A stretch of DNA of 64,000 bases from Streptomyces yatensis (GCF_018069625.1 NZ_CP072941.1:7316001-7380000), one strand, 5' to 3'; numbered from the stretch's first letter, positions 45,416 to 55,621 are shown. The notes: generated by a model from the letters alone, not told the origin. A program made the numbers and translations.

Positions 45416-48400
45416 GTGCGCTACGGCATCCTCGGCACCACCCAGGCCCGCCACGACGACGGCACCCCCGTGGACGTCGGCGGGGCGCGGCTGCGTGCGC
45501 TGCTGGCGGCGCTCGCGCTGGCGCCCGGGCAGGCGCGGACCACCGGGGCGCTGATCGGGGAGATCTGGGTCACCGATCCGCCCGCCGACGGGCACGGCGC
45601 GCTGCAGGCGCTGGTCGGGCGGCTGCGGCGGGCGCTCGGCAAGGACGCCGTGGAGTCCGTCCCGGGCGGGTACCGGCTGAGCGCCGACCCCGACGACGTC
45701 GATCTGCACCGCTTCGAACGGCTCGCGGAGGAGGGCGCCCACGCCCTCGCCGACGGCGATCCGGCCAAGGCGGTCGATCTGCTCGACGCCGCCCTCGCGC
45801 TGTGGCGCGGGCCGGTGCTCAGCGATCTGCCCGACGCCACCGCGCCCGCCGCCCGCGCCGAGGCGCGACGGCTGGACGCGCGGCGCGCCCGGCTCGCCGC
45901 CGACCTCGCCCTCGGCCGCCCCGCCCAGGCCCTCCCCGCGCTCACCGGGCTCTGCGAGGGCCACCCGCTGGACGAGCCGCTGCACGTGCTGCGCATCCGG
46001 GCGCTGCGGGACGTGGGCCGGGTGGCGGAGGCGCTGGCCGCGTACGAGGTGATCCGTACGGAGATCGCCGAGCGGCTGGGCGCGGATCCGGGGCCGGAGC
46101 TGCGGGGGCTGTTCGCCGAGCTGCTGGCGGCGGCCGATGAGGGCTCCCCCGTACCGCCCCGCCCGGCCCCCGCCCCCGCCCCCGCCCCCGTCCGCGGCGG
46201 CGGTGGCAATCTGCGGGCCCGGCTGACCAGCTTCGTCGGCCGCGAGGCCGATCTGGCGACCCTGCGCGGCGATCTGTCCGGCCACCGGCTGATCACCCTC
46301 CTCGGGCCCGGCGGCGCCGGGAAGACGCGGCTGTCGCAGGAGGCCGCCGAATCGTTCGCGCCCGACTGGCCGGACGGGGTGTGGCTGGCCGAGCTGGCGC
46401 CCGTCGACGACCCCGAGACCGTTCCGGAGACGGTGCTCAGCGCGGTCGGGGGGCGCGAGACGGTCCTCCTCGGCCCTTCGCCCGAGGGGCTGCGCGCCGC
46501 GACCGACCCGGCCGTGCGCGATCCGCGCGCCCGGCTCATCGAGCACTGCGCCCCGCGCCGGATGCTGATCGTGCTCGACAACTGCGAACACCTCGTCGCG
46601 GCCGCGGCCCACCTCGCCGAGACCCTGCTCGCCCAGTGCCCCGGGGTCACCATCCTGGCCACCAGCCGCGAACCCCTCGCCGTCCCGGGCGAGTTGGTGC
46701 GTCCCGTGGAGCCGCTGCCCGACCCCGTCGCGCTGCGGCTGCTCCAGGACCGGGGCGCGGCGGCCCGGCCCGGTTTCCGCACCGAGGACGATCCGGCCGC
46801 GTGCGCCGAGATCTGCCGGCGGCTCGACGGACTGCCCCTGGCGATCGAACTGGCCGCGGCGCGGCTGCGGCTGCTCACCCCACGGCAGCTCGCCGACCGC
46901 CTCGACGACCGCTTCCGCCTCCTGACCAGCGGCAGCCGTACGGCGCTGCCCCGGCAGCAGACCCTGCGAGCCGTCGTCGACTGGTCCTGGGACCTGCTCG
47001 ACGCCCCCGAACGCACCGTGCTCGCCCGGCTGTCCGTCTTCGCCGGCGGCTGCGGTCTGACCGAGGCGGAGGCGGTGTGCGCGGACGCGGCCGGGGCGGT
47101 GCGCGGATATCCCGAAGCGGACGCGGAGCACGCGGAGACCGCGGAACACGAACGGCGCGCCGGGCGTGACGGGGCCGTGGAGCCCCGGGACGTGGCCGCG
47201 CTGCTCGGCTCCCTTGTCGATAAATCGCTGGTCGTCACCGCGCCCGGAGCGGGGCCCGGGGCGGACGGGGAGATGCGGTACCGGCTGCTGGAGACCGTCG
47301 CCGAGTACGCGGCCGAGCGGCTGGACGAGTCCGGCGAGCGGGCCGCGGTCGAACAGCGCCATCTGGTCGCCTACCGGGAGGTGGCCCGTACCGCCGATCC
47401 GCTGCTGCGCGGCCCCGCGCAGCGCCACTGGCTGGTCCGGCTGGAGACCGAGCACGAGAATCTGCGCACCGCGCTGCGCCGGGCCGTGGCCGCCCGCGAC
47501 GAGCAGGAGGCGCTGTGCCTGGTGCTCTCGCTCGGCTGGTTCTGGCATCTGCGCGGCCACCGCGGCGAGGCGCGCCACTGGGCGACCGCCGCGGCCGACC
47601 TCGGGCCGAGCCCCTTCGCGCCGCCCGTGGCCCCCGCGCCGCCGCTGTACGTCAGCTGCACGGCCGCCCCGCCGCCGATGGAGCCCGAACTGCTGACGGA
47701 GGCGCGGCGGGGCGTGCGGCTGTACGCGCTGGCCAACATCGACGGCGACCTCCAGGCCATGGTGGGCGACGACACCCAGCGCGAGTTGGAGGGCATCGTC
47801 TCCGCCTACCGGCCGGGGCTGCCCCAGACCTGCCGTCTCCCGGGCATCCTGTGGTTCTTCGCGGTGATCCTCAAGGGGGACTTCGTCCTGCTGCGGGAGA
47901 TGGCCGACGAGGCGGTGCGCACCTGCCGGGAGCTGGACTACGCCTGGGAGCTGGCGTTCACCCTCCAGCTGCGGGCCAAGTTCTACCGGGAGCGGAGCGG
48001 CGAGCACCAGGACGCGACCACCCGCGACGCCGACGAAAGCCTGGCGATCTTCCGCAGGCTCGGTGACGTATGGGGCGAGGCGGAGGCGCTGGCCGGCCGC
48101 GGCGAGACCTGGGAGAAGCGCGGCGAGGGCGCGGCCGCGGCCGCGGACTACCGCGCGGCGATCCGCTGCGCCCAGGAGCTCGGGGCCCATGACCAGGTGA
48201 CGTTCCTGCGGTCCCGGCTGGCCGGGCTGTTCGTGGAGTTCGGCGACGAGGAGAAGGCCGCCGAGGGCGAGCGGATGCTGCGCGAGGTGGTCGAGCAGGG
48301 GCAGCACGCGGGCGCCGAGGCGCTGTCGTACGCCCGGATCCATCTGGCGCAGCGCTACGGCACCACGGGCCGCCTCGCGGAGGCGCGGACCCTTCTGTCC

Positions 48401-48829
48401 ACCCTGCACGGGGAGTTCGAGCACCGGGCGCTGCGGATGTTCGAGGGCATGGTGGAGGGGATGCTGGCCTGGCTGGAGCTGCTGGAGGGACGGCCGGGCG
48501 ACGCCCTGACGACCGTGCGCGGTGCGCTGGCCAAGACCACCGGCCGGATGACGGAGATGGTCGCGCCGTTCATCCCGGTGACCCATCTGCTGACCGCCGC
48601 CGAGGCGCTGAGCGGCCTCGGCGGGGTGGAGCGGGCTCGGGCGGCGCGGCTGCTGGGGGCGTACGACGCGCTGCGCAAGCCCCGGCAGTACCGGGTCTCC
48701 GCCAGTGAGCGGGCGCGCCGGGAGCGGACCGAGGCCGTGGTGCGGGCCGAGCTCGGGGACGCCGCGTACGGGCGGGCCCATGCCGAGGGCGGCGGCCTCA
48801 CCCTGGACGAGGCCATCGCGCTGGTCTGA
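45416..48829 (+). CDS. AfsR/SARP-like BTAD regulator with ATPase and TPR domains
   Basis: A 1137-residue regulator: winged-helix DNA-binding domain (about 1-90), bacterial transcriptional activation domain (about 95-240), an NB-ARC-like ATPase with P-loop LLGPGGAGKT near 297 and Walker B ILIVLDNCEH-like motif near 386, and a long helical TPR-like C terminus (about 620-1110). It resembles AfsR, a pleiotropic regulator of secondary metabolism. GTG start at 45416 has no strong ribosome site. It is followed on the opposite strand by an ABC exporter; no biosynthetic enzymes are near, so it may act globally. Confidence 0.88.
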   Translation: MRYGILGTTQARHDDGTPVDVGGARLRALLAALALAPGQARTTGALIGEIWVTDPPADGHGALQALVGRLRRALGKDAVESVPGGYRLSADPDDVDLHRFERLAEEGAHALADGDPAKAVDLLDAALALWRGPVLSDLPDATAPAARAEARRLDARRARLAADLALGRPAQALPALTGLCEGHPLDEPLHVLRIRALRDVGRVAEALAAYEVIRTEIAERLGADPGPELRGLFAELLAAADEGSPVPPRPAPAPAPAPVRGGGGNLRARLTSFVGREADLATLRGDLSGHRLITLLGPGGAGKTRLSQEAAESFAPDWPDGVWLAELAPVDDPETVPETVLSAVGGRETVLLGPSPEGLRAATDPAVRDPRARLIEHCAPRRMLIVLDNCEHLVAAAAHLAETLLAQCPGVTILATSREPLAVPGELVRPVEPLPDPVALRLLQDRGAAARPGFRTEDDPAACAEICRRLDGLPLAIELAAARLRLLTPRQLADRLDDRFRLLTSGSRTALPRQQTLRAVVDWSWDLLDAPERTVLARLSVFAGGCGLTEAEAVCADAAGAVRGYPEADAEHAETAEHERRAGRDGAVEPRDVAALLGSLVDKSLVVTAPGAGPGADGEMRYRLLETVAEYAAERLDESGERAAVEQRHLVAYREVARTADPLLRGPAQRHWLVRLETEHENLRTALRRAVAARDEQEALCLVLSLGWFWHLRGHRGEARHWATAAADLGPSPFAPPVAPAPPLYVSCTAAPPPMEPELLTEARRGVRLYALANIDGDLQAMVGDDTQRELEGIVSAYRPGLPQTCRLPGILWFFAVILKGDFVLLREMADEAVRTCRELDYAWELAFTLQLRAKFYRERSGEHQDATTRDADESLAIFRRLGDVWGEAEALAGRGETWEKRGEGAAAAADYRAAIRCAQELGAHDQVTFLRSRLAGLFVEFGDEEKAAEGERMLREVVEQGQHAGAEALSYARIHLAQRYGTTGRLAEARTLLSTLHGEFEHRALRMFEGMVEGMLAWLELLEGRPGDALTTVRGALAKTTGRMTEMVAPFIPVTHLLTAAEALSGLGGVERARAARLLGAYDALRKPRQYRVSASERARRERTEAVVRAELGDAAYGRAHAEGGGLTLDEAIALV

Positions 48830-48935
48830 TCCGGCCGGTGAGCGGGTCCGGGAAGCACGGGGAGCGAGGACACGACGACCGGCCGGGCGCCCCCCCGTAG
48901 GGCGCGCCCGGCCGGTGGCTCGAGACCGTGGACCG

Positions 48936-49760
48936 TCAGGTGGTCTTGTTGCGGAACTTGCGCACCGCGAGCGGCGCCACGAGCACCGTGATGGCCACCG
49001 TCCAGCTCAGGGTCACCGTCACCGGTTCGGCTATCGCGCCATGGCCGCTGGTCAGCGCCCGTGCGGCGTCCGCGAGGCGGGACAGCGGGTTGTAATCGGT
49101 GAAGGACCGCAGCCAGTCCGGCATGGTGGCGGTCGGGGCGAAGATGGACGAGCCGAACTGCAGGGGCATGATCACCAGGAAGCCCATGCCGCTGACCGCC
49201 TGCGGGGTGGGCAGCGACATGCCCAGCAGCATGAAGATCCAGGTGAGCGAGGATCCGAAGAGCACGGCCAGCGCCACCGCGGCCAACAGCTCCAGCGGCC
49301 CGGTCTTGAGCTCGAAGCCCATGATGAAGCCCATGATCAGCAGGATGATGGTGGACACCAGCATCCGGCCGCACTCCACGACCAGCTTGGCGATCAGCAC
49401 CGAGGAGCGGGCGATCGGCAGCGTGCGGAAGCGATCCATGACGCCCTTGTTGAAGTCGTCATTCACACCGCTGCCGATCGACATCGCGATGTTGAGTCCG
49501 CCCATCGCCATCAGGCCGGGGATGAAGTAGTTGACGTACTCGGAGCGGTTGCCGCCCGTCATCGCGCCGCCGAAGACATAGGTGAACAGCAGCGCGAAGA
49601 CGATCGGCATCAGCAGGGCGTCGAACATCGCGAACGGTTCGTACCTGATCTGCAGGGTGTTGCGCCGCACCAGCGCGCCGATGTGGCGCAGATTGGCGCG
49701 GAGGCCGATCCGGCCGTCGCTCTTTCCCCGTACGGGCGCGGTCATCGTGGCCGTACTCAC
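48936..49760 (-). CDS. ABC-2 exporter permease (DrrB-like)
   Basis: A 274-residue ABC-2 transporter permease with six membrane segments (about 48-270). VFGGAMTGGNRSEYVNYFIPGLMAM and GVMDRFRTLPIARSS are hallmarks of DrrB-type daunorubicin-resistance permeases. Its GTG overlaps the ATPase stop (GTGA). Together they would export a drug or lipid-like substrate. No terminator hairpin is obvious between it and the convergent BTAD gene. Confidence 0.9.
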   Translation of the reverse strand: MSTATMTAPVRGKSDGRIGLRANLRHIGALVRRNTLQIRYEPFAMFDALLMPIVFALLFTYVFGGAMTGGNRSEYVNYFIPGLMAMGGLNIAMSIGSGVNDDFNKGVMDRFRTLPIARSSVLIAKLVVECGRMLVSTIILLIMGFIMGFELKTGPLELLAAVALAVLFGSSLTWIFMLLGMSLPTPQAVSGMGFLVIMPLQFGSSIFAPTATMPDWLRSFTDYNPLSRLADAARALTSGHGAIAEPVTVTLSWTVAITVLVAPLAVRKFRNKTT

Positions 49761-50767
49761 GCGGCGACCTCTTCCAGCGTCTTGTCGTCCTGCGGTGCGG
49801 ACGCCTTCCGGCCGGTGATGGCCAGGAAGACCTCGTCCAGGCTGGGCATATGGGTGTCGATCCCGGCGATCGCGAAACCGCGCTCACCGAGCAGACCGAT
49901 CAGGGCGGTCAGCTGCTCGTCGCTGACGATGGGCACACTGACCTGGCCCTCCTCCACATCGGCGGTCGCGTTGCCGATGCCGTCGAGACCCGCCTGGGTG
50001 ATGGCACCGACCATGCGGTGCACCTCGCCGGGGTCGGACGGGCGGATCTGCAGCGTGCGGCCGCCGACCTTGGCCTTGAGCTCGTGCACCCGGCCTTCGG
50101 CGATGACCCTGCCCCGGTCGACCACCGTCAGGTTGTCGGCGAGCTGCTCGGCCTCCTCCATGTACTGCGTGGTCAGCAGCACGGTGGCCCCGTCGGAGAC
50201 CATCCGCCGGACCTCGTCCCACACCTCGTTGCGCGAGTGCGGGTCCAGACCGGTCGTCGGCTCGTCCAGATAGAGCACCGAGGGCCGGCCGATCATGGAC
50301 GCGGCCAGGTCGAGCCGACGGCGCATACCGCCGGAGTAGGTGCGCACGCGCCGCTTGCCGGCCTCGGTGAGCGAGAACCGCTCGAGCAGGGCGTCCGCCC
50401 GCGCCCGGGCCTCCTTGCGGGAGAGATCGAGCAGCCGCCCGATCATGTAGAGGTTCTCCCAGCCGGGGAGCTTCTCGTCGACCGAGGCGTACTGCCCGGT
50501 CAGCCCGATGGTGCGGCGCAGCTGCCGGGGCTGGCGCACCACGTCGTACCCGGCCACCACCGCGGTGCCGGCGTCCGGCACCAGCAGGGTGGACAGACAG
50601 CGGACAAGCGTCGTCTTACCAGCGCCATTGGGGCCCAGCACACCGAGGACGGTGCCCTCCGGCACGTCCAGATCCACTCCGTCGACGGCCTTGGTGTCAC
50701 CGAAGTGCTTGACCAGCCCCCGTACTTCGACGGCGTTGCCGTCCCTGATCCTCTGTTCCCGCGTCAT
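49757..50767 (-). CDS. ABC exporter ATPase (DrrA-like)
   Basis: A 336-residue ATPase: Walker A GPNGAGKTT (about 45-53), signature YSGGMRRRLDLA (near 144) and Walker B VLYLDEPTTGLD (near 165), with the C-terminal DrrA-type extension ending in DEVFLAITGRK. Pairs with the permease next to it. ATG at 50767. Confidence 0.92.
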   Translation of the reverse strand: MTREQRIRDGNAVEVRGLVKHFGDTKAVDGVDLDVPEGTVLGVLGPNGAGKTTLVRCLSTLLVPDAGTAVVAGYDVVRQPRQLRRTIGLTGQYASVDEKLPGWENLYMIGRLLDLSRKEARARADALLERFSLTEAGKRRVRTYSGGMRRRLDLAASMIGRPSVLYLDEPTTGLDPHSRNEVWDEVRRMVSDGATVLLTTQYMEEAEQLADNLTVVDRGRVIAEGRVHELKAKVGGRTLQIRPSDPGEVHRMVGAITQAGLDGIGNATADVEEGQVSVPIVSDEQLTALIGLLGERGFAIAGIDTHMPSLDEVFLAITGRKASAPQDDKTLEEVAA

Positions 50768-50791
50768 GCGCCCAGGATGACAGCCGCCACC

Positions 50792-50849
50792 GACAGACCG
50801 CCGACAAGCGGCAGACAGCCCGCCGACGGGGGAAGATCGGCGGGCTGTC
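50792..50849. terminator. panB terminator hairpin and direct repeats
   Basis: GACAGCCCGCCGA (50814-50826), a 10-base loop and the perfect complement (50837-50849) form a 13-bp stem just after panB on the minus strand. A related GACAGACCGCCGAC lies 22 bp away at 50792, so the region could also be an operator for the exporter. Confidence 0.6.
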
Positions 50850-50914
50850 GTTGTACCGCAGTGGCTCGTGGTGGCCGGTGGTCGCTGGTGCCTGGTGCCT
50901 GGTGGCCGTGGTGC

Positions 50915-51775
50915 CTAGTGGAAGGAGTGCTCCTCGGCCGGGTAGGCCCCGCCGACGACGTCCTCCGCGAAGGCCCGTGCCGCGTCGCCCAGGCCCTGGC
51001 GCAGCTGTGCGTACTGCTTGACGAAGCGCGGCACCCGGCCGTCGGTCATGCCCGCCATGTCCGTCCACACCAGGACCTGGGCGTCGCATTCGGACCCGGC
51101 GCCGATGCCGATGGTGGGGATGTGCAGCGAGCGGGTCACCTCGGCGGCCAGCTCGGCCGGGACCAGCTCCAGGACGACCGCGAAGGCGCCCGCGTCCTGG
51201 ACCGCCTTGGCGTCCCGCAGCAGCTGCTGGGCCGCCTCCTCGCCGCGCCCCTGGACCGGATAGCCGCCGTAGGCGTTGACGGACTGCGGGGTCAGGCCCA
51301 CATGCGCCATGACCGGGATGCCGGACTGGACCAGCAGCTCGATCTGCTGGGCCGAGCGCTCCCCGCCCTCCAGCTTCACCGCGCCCACGCCCGCCTCCTT
51401 GACCAGGCGGGTGGCGTTGCGCAGCGCCTGCACCGGGCCCTCCTGGTACGAGCCGAAGGGCAGATCGCCGACGACCAGGGCGCGCCGGGTGCCGCGCACC
51501 ACGGCGGCGGAGAGCAGCGCGATCTCGTCCATGGTGACGGGGACGGTGGACTCATAGCCCAGGTGGCAGTTGCCCATCGAGTCGCCGACCAGCAGCACCG
51601 GGATGCCCGCCTGGTCGAAGACGGACGCGGTCATCGCGTCGTAGGCGGTGAGCATCGGCCACTTCTCGGCGCGCTCCTTGGCGGCCGCGATGTCACGGAC
51701 GGTGATGCGGCGGGAGCTCGTGCCCCCGTAGAGGGCCTTCTCGGACTGCTTCTGCGCAGGACTGACGTGCGTCAT
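50915..51775 (-). CDS. panB: 3-methyl-2-oxobutanoate hydroxymethyltransferase
   Basis: A 286-residue PanB. It transfers a hydroxymethyl group from methylene-tetrahydrofolate to ketoisovalerate, the first step of pantothenate and hence CoA synthesis. The conserved segments LVGDSMGNCHLGYESTVPV (Mg2+ binding Asp), VKLEGG (Glu and Lys) and HVGLTPQSVN are present. ATG at 51775 after AGGAG. Divergent from the DHA2 exporter. Confidence 0.95.
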   Translation of the reverse strand: MTHVSPAQKQSEKALYGGTSSRRITVRDIAAAKERAEKWPMLTAYDAMTASVFDQAGIPVLLVGDSMGNCHLGYESTVPVTMDEIALLSAAVVRGTRRALVVGDLPFGSYQEGPVQALRNATRLVKEAGVGAVKLEGGERSAQQIELLVQSGIPVMAHVGLTPQSVNAYGGYPVQGRGEEAAQQLLRDAKAVQDAGAFAVVLELVPAELAAEVTRSLHIPTIGIGAGSECDAQVLVWTDMAGMTDGRVPRFVKQYAQLRQGLGDAARAFAEDVVGGAYPAEEHSFH

Positions 51776-51977
51776 CGCTACGGCTCCTGTTCATCATCTC
51801 GAGGCGCCCTGACGGCGTCCCCGGACCAACCCCATGCTGGCACGGCTCCTGCCGGGGCGAAAGTGGGCCCGGATCCCCCGGGCGGTGGCCTTGACCACCT
51901 TTTCGCGGGCCCCCTCTCCGGGCCCCCTCCCCGGGCCCCTTCTCCGGCCGTCGGCCAAAAGCCTCGCAAAGATCTTC

Positions 51978-52005
51978 CAATACGATACGGTCTCGTATCG
52001 TATTG
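51978..52005. promoter_or_regulatory. 12-bp-arm palindromic operator of the DHA2 exporter
   Basis: CAATACGATACG (51978-51989), four bases GTCT, then the exact complement CGTATCGTATTG (51994-52005). It lies 18 bp before the exporter ATG, likely overlapping its promoter. The TetR regulator encoded downstream in the same operon is the likely binder. Confidence 0.75.
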
Positions 52006-52022
52006 CGCCTAGCCTGGGCGGC

Positions 52023-53648
52023 ATGGCCTCCCCATCCAGCACCCAGGGCGCCCCGGACGGGTCCGGCGTCCCCGAGGCGATCTACCGCAGACGCTGGGCG
52101 ATCCTCGTCGTCCTGATGTTCAGCGTCCTGGTGGTCGTCCTCGACAACTCGATACTCAACGTGGCGATGAAGACCATCGCCTCGCCCAAACCCACCGGGC
52201 TCGGGGCCACCCAGAGCCAGCTCGAGTGGGCGATCAACTCCTACACGCTGGTCTTCGCCGGGCTGCTGTTCACCGCGGGCATCCTCGGCGACCGGATCGG
52301 CCGTAAGAAGGTCCTGCTCGGCGGGATGGTGGTGTTCGGCGCGGGCTCGGTGCTCGCCGCCTTCTCCGGTTCGCCCGGTGAACTCATCGGCTTCCGGGCG
52401 CTCATGGGCCTCGGCGCCGCCTTCGTGATGCCCGCGACCCTCGCCATCCTGGTCAATGTCTTCGAACGCGAGGAACAGGCCAAGGCCATCGGCATCTGGG
52501 TCGCCGCGGTGGGGCTGGCCATCGCCATCGGCCCGATCACCGGCGGTCTGCTGCTGGAGCACTTCTGGTGGGGCTCGGTCTTCTTCGTCAATGTGCCGAT
52601 CGTGATCGTCGGACTGATCGCGATGGTGCTGCTCGTCCCCGACTCCAGGGACCCCGCGCCCGGCCGGGTCGACCCACCGGGCGTGCTGCTGTCCGTCGTC
52701 GGGCTCGTGCTGCTGGTCTACGGCATCATCAAGGGCGGCCAGCTCGCCGACTTCACCGACGCCCAGGTGCTGGGCTCCATCGCCGCCGGGCTCGCCGTCC
52801 TGGTCCTGTTCGTGCTGCACGAGAAGCGCAGCGACCACCCGGCCATCGACATCGGCTACTTCCGCAACCCGGCCTTCTCCGCCGCCATCGGCGCCGTCGC
52901 CCTGGTCTTCTTCGCCCTCATGGGCGTGACCTTCTTCATGGTCTTCTACACCCAGAGCGTGCGCGGCTACAGCGCGCTCGAATCCGGGCTGCTGATCCTG
53001 CCGCTGGCCGTGGCACAGCTGATCTTCGCCCCCCGCGCCCGGCTGGTCGTCGAGCGGTTCGGCGCCCGTGCGGTGTGCACCGGCGGCATGCTGCTGGTGG
53101 CCGCCACCATGTCGGGGTTCCTGCTGCTGGGCGTGGACACCCCGATCGTCGTGCTCGAGCTGCTGTTCTTCGCCCAGGGCGCCGGAATGGCGCATATCAT
53201 GCCGCCGGTGACCACCGCGATCATGCAGGCGCTGCCGCGCCAGAAGGCCGGCTCCGGCTCGGCGCTCAACAACACCTTCCGGCAGGTCGGCGGCGCGCTC
53301 GGGGTCGCCGTGCTCGGTTCGGTGCTCTCCTCCACCTACCGCGAGGGCATCCGGGACACCCTGGCCGCCGTGCCCGGACTCCCCGACTCCGTACGGGCCT
53401 CGGCGGGCGAGTCCGTCGAGGCCACGCTGGGGGTCGCCGAGAAGCTGGGGCCCAGGGGCCAGGAGCTGGTGGGCCCCGCGCAGGACGCCTTCGTCCACGC
53501 CATGCATGTCACCGCCCTCGGCTCGGCGGGCGTCGCCCTCTTCGGCGCGCTGGTGGTCCTCGCCTTCCTGCCCGGCAAGGGCGCCTCCGGCGAGGCCCCC
53601 GACAGCGGGCGGCCGCATCCGCGGAAGGAGGCGTCGGCCGACCGATGA
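52023..53648 (+). CDS. DHA2-type MFS drug exporter (EmrB/QacA)
   Basis: A 541-residue, 14-helix MFS exporter. Helix 1 carries [13 protein letters not shown], and the motif A loop is [13 protein letters not shown] (near 85); [16 protein letters not shown] is the motif C-like helix. Effluxes drugs or quaternary ammonium compounds by proton antiport. ATG at 52023 after GGGCGG; a weak ribosome site. The TetR gene overlaps its stop (ATGA). A palindromic operator lies just upstream. Confidence 0.92.
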   Translation: MASPSSTQGAPDGSGVPEAIYRRRWAILVVLMFSVLVVVLDNSILNVAMKTIASPKPTGLGATQSQLEWAINSYTLVFAGLLFTAGILGDRIGRKKVLLGGMVVFGAGSVLAAFSGSPGELIGFRALMGLGAAFVMPATLAILVNVFEREEQAKAIGIWVAAVGLAIAIGPITGGLLLEHFWWGSVFFVNVPIVIVGLIAMVLLVPDSRDPAPGRVDPPGVLLSVVGLVLLVYGIIKGGQLADFTDAQVLGSIAAGLAVLVLFVLHEKRSDHPAIDIGYFRNPAFSAAIGAVALVFFALMGVTFFMVFYTQSVRGYSALESGLLILPLAVAQLIFAPRARLVVERFGARAVCTGGMLLVAATMSGFLLLGVDTPIVVLELLFFAQGAGMAHIMPPVTTAIMQALPRQKAGSGSALNNTFRQVGGALGVAVLGSVLSSTYREGIRDTLAAVPGLPDSVRASAGESVEATLGVAEKLGPRGQELVGPAQDAFVHAMHVTALGSAGVALFGALVVLAFLPGKGASGEAPDSGRPHPRKEASADR

Positions 53649-54253
53649 CCGCACCGGAGAGCTCCGCGCCCAGACTTCGCGGACGCCCCCGCAGCCCCGC
53701 CGCCGACGCCGCGATCATCGAGGCCGCGCTGCGGCTGCTGGAGGAGGGCGCCTCGGTCGGCGGGCTGTCGATCGAGGGGATCGCCCGCGAGGCGGGTGTC
53801 GGCAAGGCCACCGTCTACCGCCGCTGGCCCGGTAAGGACGCGCTGATGCTCGATGTGCTGCGCTCCCTGGAGGAGCCCAGCCCCGAGCCGGCCGGGGTCT
53901 CGGTGCGTGACGACCTCGTCACCGTCCTGGAGTTCATGCGCCGCCGCGGGCTCGCCAAGCGCCACTCCGCCCTGCTGCGCAATGTCATCACCCAGATGCA
54001 CGCGCACAAGGAGCTGTGGCGGGCCTACGACGAGAACGTCATAGCGGCCCGCCGCGCGACCCTGCGCGCCGTGCTGCGGCGGGGGCGGGAGAGCGGTGAG
54101 ATCCGCGCCGATGTGGATCTGGAGCTGCTCGCCGACCTCTTCACCGGCCCCATGCTCGCCCGCGCCATGCTCCACGAGTGGAAGGAACTCCCCGACGGGC
54201 TGGCCGAGCGGATCGTCGACACGGTCCTGGAAGGGGTCTCCCCACGCGGCTGA
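53645..54253 (+). CDS. TetR-family regulator of the DHA2 exporter
   Basis: A 202-residue TetR repressor: DNA-binding domain about 15-65 ([25 protein letters not shown]), followed by a TetR_C_11-like ligand domain. Its start overlaps the exporter stop; AGGAGG lies 13 bp before. Cotranscription with the exporter and the palindrome upstream indicate autoregulated control of both. Confidence 0.92.
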   Translation: MTAPESSAPRLRGRPRSPAADAAIIEAALRLLEEGASVGGLSIEGIAREAGVGKATVYRRWPGKDALMLDVLRSLEEPSPEPAGVSVRDDLVTVLEFMRRRGLAKRHSALLRNVITQMHAHKELWRAYDENVIAARRATLRAVLRRGRESGEIRADVDLELLADLFTGPMLARAMLHEWKELPDGLAERIVDTVLEGVSPRG

Positions 54254-54265
54254 GCGGTTTGTGCC

Positions 54266-54280
54266 TGTTGTGTCACAACA
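54266..54280. promoter_or_regulatory. perfect palindrome TGTTGTG-T-CACAACA
   Basis: Seven-base arms around a single T, 12 bp after the TetR stop. The one-base centre makes a hairpin unlikely, so it looks like a protein-binding site for the downstream phosphatase gene. Confidence 0.4.
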
Positions 54281-54426
54281 CCCCCTCCCGCGCCGGGATG
54301 TGGAACTCCCGGCCGCCGACCCGACGTCCTCGGACGCGAGACGCCCCCGGGGGCGTCCGGAAAAGCCCTGGTCATCACCTAGGGTCGTAGCCAAGGCGCG
54401 GCAGTTGAGGCAGTGAGGGACGACGA

Positions 54427-55452
54427 ATGACGCAGGCGTACACGCAGGAGACGGGACAGCTCGGGGACGCGCCCGGGCGATCGGGATCCCGGATCGGCCG
54501 CCTGCTCGACCGGTTCCGGGACGATCGCGGCATCTGGCGGCGCGGACTGGTGCTGGCGGCGATCGCGATCCTGCTCGCCCTGGTCATGATCTTCCACGCC
54601 GACATCCCCAACCGGGTGGGCAACCTCGGCTCCCTGCTGGAGACCTTCCTGCCGTGGCTGGGCCTGGCCCTGCCGGTGCTGCTGGTGCTCGGTCTGGTGC
54701 GGCGGTCGGCGAGCGCCGTGCTCGCGCTGGTGCTGCCCGTCGCCGTCTGGCTGAACCTCTTCGGCGGGCTGATGTTCTCCGACAAGTCCGGCAGCGGCGG
54801 TGAGCTGACCGTCGTCACCCACAACGTCAACGCGGAGAACCCCGACCCGACCGGCACCGCCGAGGACGTGGCCGGCTCGGGCGCCGATGTGGTGGCCTTG
54901 GAGGAGCTGACGGGCGATGCCGTGCCCACGTACGAGCGGGCCCTGGCGGGGACTTACCGCTACCACACCGTGCAGGGCACGGTGGGGCTGTGGAGCAAGT
55001 ACCCGCTGTCCGGCACCAAGCCCGTGGACATCAAGCTGGGCTGGACGCGGGCGCTGCGCACCACCGTCGCCACCCCGCGCGGTGAGGTCGGTGTCTATGT
55101 GGCCCATCTGCCCTCGGTGCGCGTGAAGTTCAACGCGGGTTTCACCGCCGGGCAGCGCGACGCCAGCGCCGAGGCGCTGGGCCAGGCCATCTCCCGGGAA
55201 CGGCTCCGCAAGGTGATCCTGCTCGGCGATCTGAACGGCACGATGAACGACCGGGCGCTGGCCCCCGTCACCGCGCAGATGCGGTCCGCCCAGGGCGCGG
55301 CGGGCGACGGCTTCGGCTTCAGCTGGCCGGCCTCGTTCCCGATGGCGCGGATCGACCAGATCATGGTGCGGGGCGTGGATCCGGTCGCGGCGTGGGCGCT
55401 GCCCAAGACCGGCAGCGATCACCTTCCGCTGGCGGCGTCGGTCGACTACTGA
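54427..55452 (+). CDS. membrane-anchored EEP-family phosphatase (VanJ-like)
   Basis: A 341-residue protein with three N-terminal membrane segments (about 39-57, 70-90, 95-117) and an extracellular endonuclease/exonuclease/phosphatase domain: VVTHNVNAENP, VALEELTGD, VAHLPSVR, LLGDLNGTMNDRA and a C-terminal GSDHLPL catalytic His. The layout is that of VanJ, which gives teicoplanin resistance in Streptomyces, and it may act on lipid-linked wall precursors. Single gene. Not proven to be VanJ; other EEP membrane proteins share this plan. Confidence 0.82.
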   Translation: MTQAYTQETGQLGDAPGRSGSRIGRLLDRFRDDRGIWRRGLVLAAIAILLALVMIFHADIPNRVGNLGSLLETFLPWLGLALPVLLVLGLVRRSASAVLALVLPVAVWLNLFGGLMFSDKSGSGGELTVVTHNVNAENPDPTGTAEDVAGSGADVVALEELTGDAVPTYERALAGTYRYHTVQGTVGLWSKYPLSGTKPVDIKLGWTRALRTTVATPRGEVGVYVAHLPSVRVKFNAGFTAGQRDASAEALGQAISRERLRKVILLGDLNGTMNDRALAPVTAQMRSAQGAAGDGFGFSWPASFPMARIDQIMVRGVDPVAAWALPKTGSDHLPLAASVDY

Positions 55453-55561
55453 GCCGTGAGCCCCTTGGCGGGCGGGTGACTCAGCTCACGGCCCATCCGG
55501 CGAGATCTTACGTGCCGTTCATCTTGAGGATCTCCTCGGGAACATCCGGCGTGAGAGACTT

Positions 55562-55578
55562 TGTTCAGCTAGAGAACA
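55562..55578. promoter_or_regulatory. candidate operator before the MFS gene
   Basis: TGTTC, seven bases, GAACA: a short dyad 44 bp upstream of the exporter start. Low information content. Confidence 0.25.
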
Positions 55579-55621
55579 TACGCATCCTCTGCACGTTTCT
55601 CCTTCGTTTGAAAGGTCTCTC

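Noticed and set aside
45191..48781. 1196-codon open frame on the minus strand
   Set aside because: Antisense to the BTAD regulator, which has clear domains.
51693..53654. 653-codon open frame on the minus strand
   Set aside because: Antisense to the DHA2 exporter; Gly/His/Asp-rich shadow sequence.
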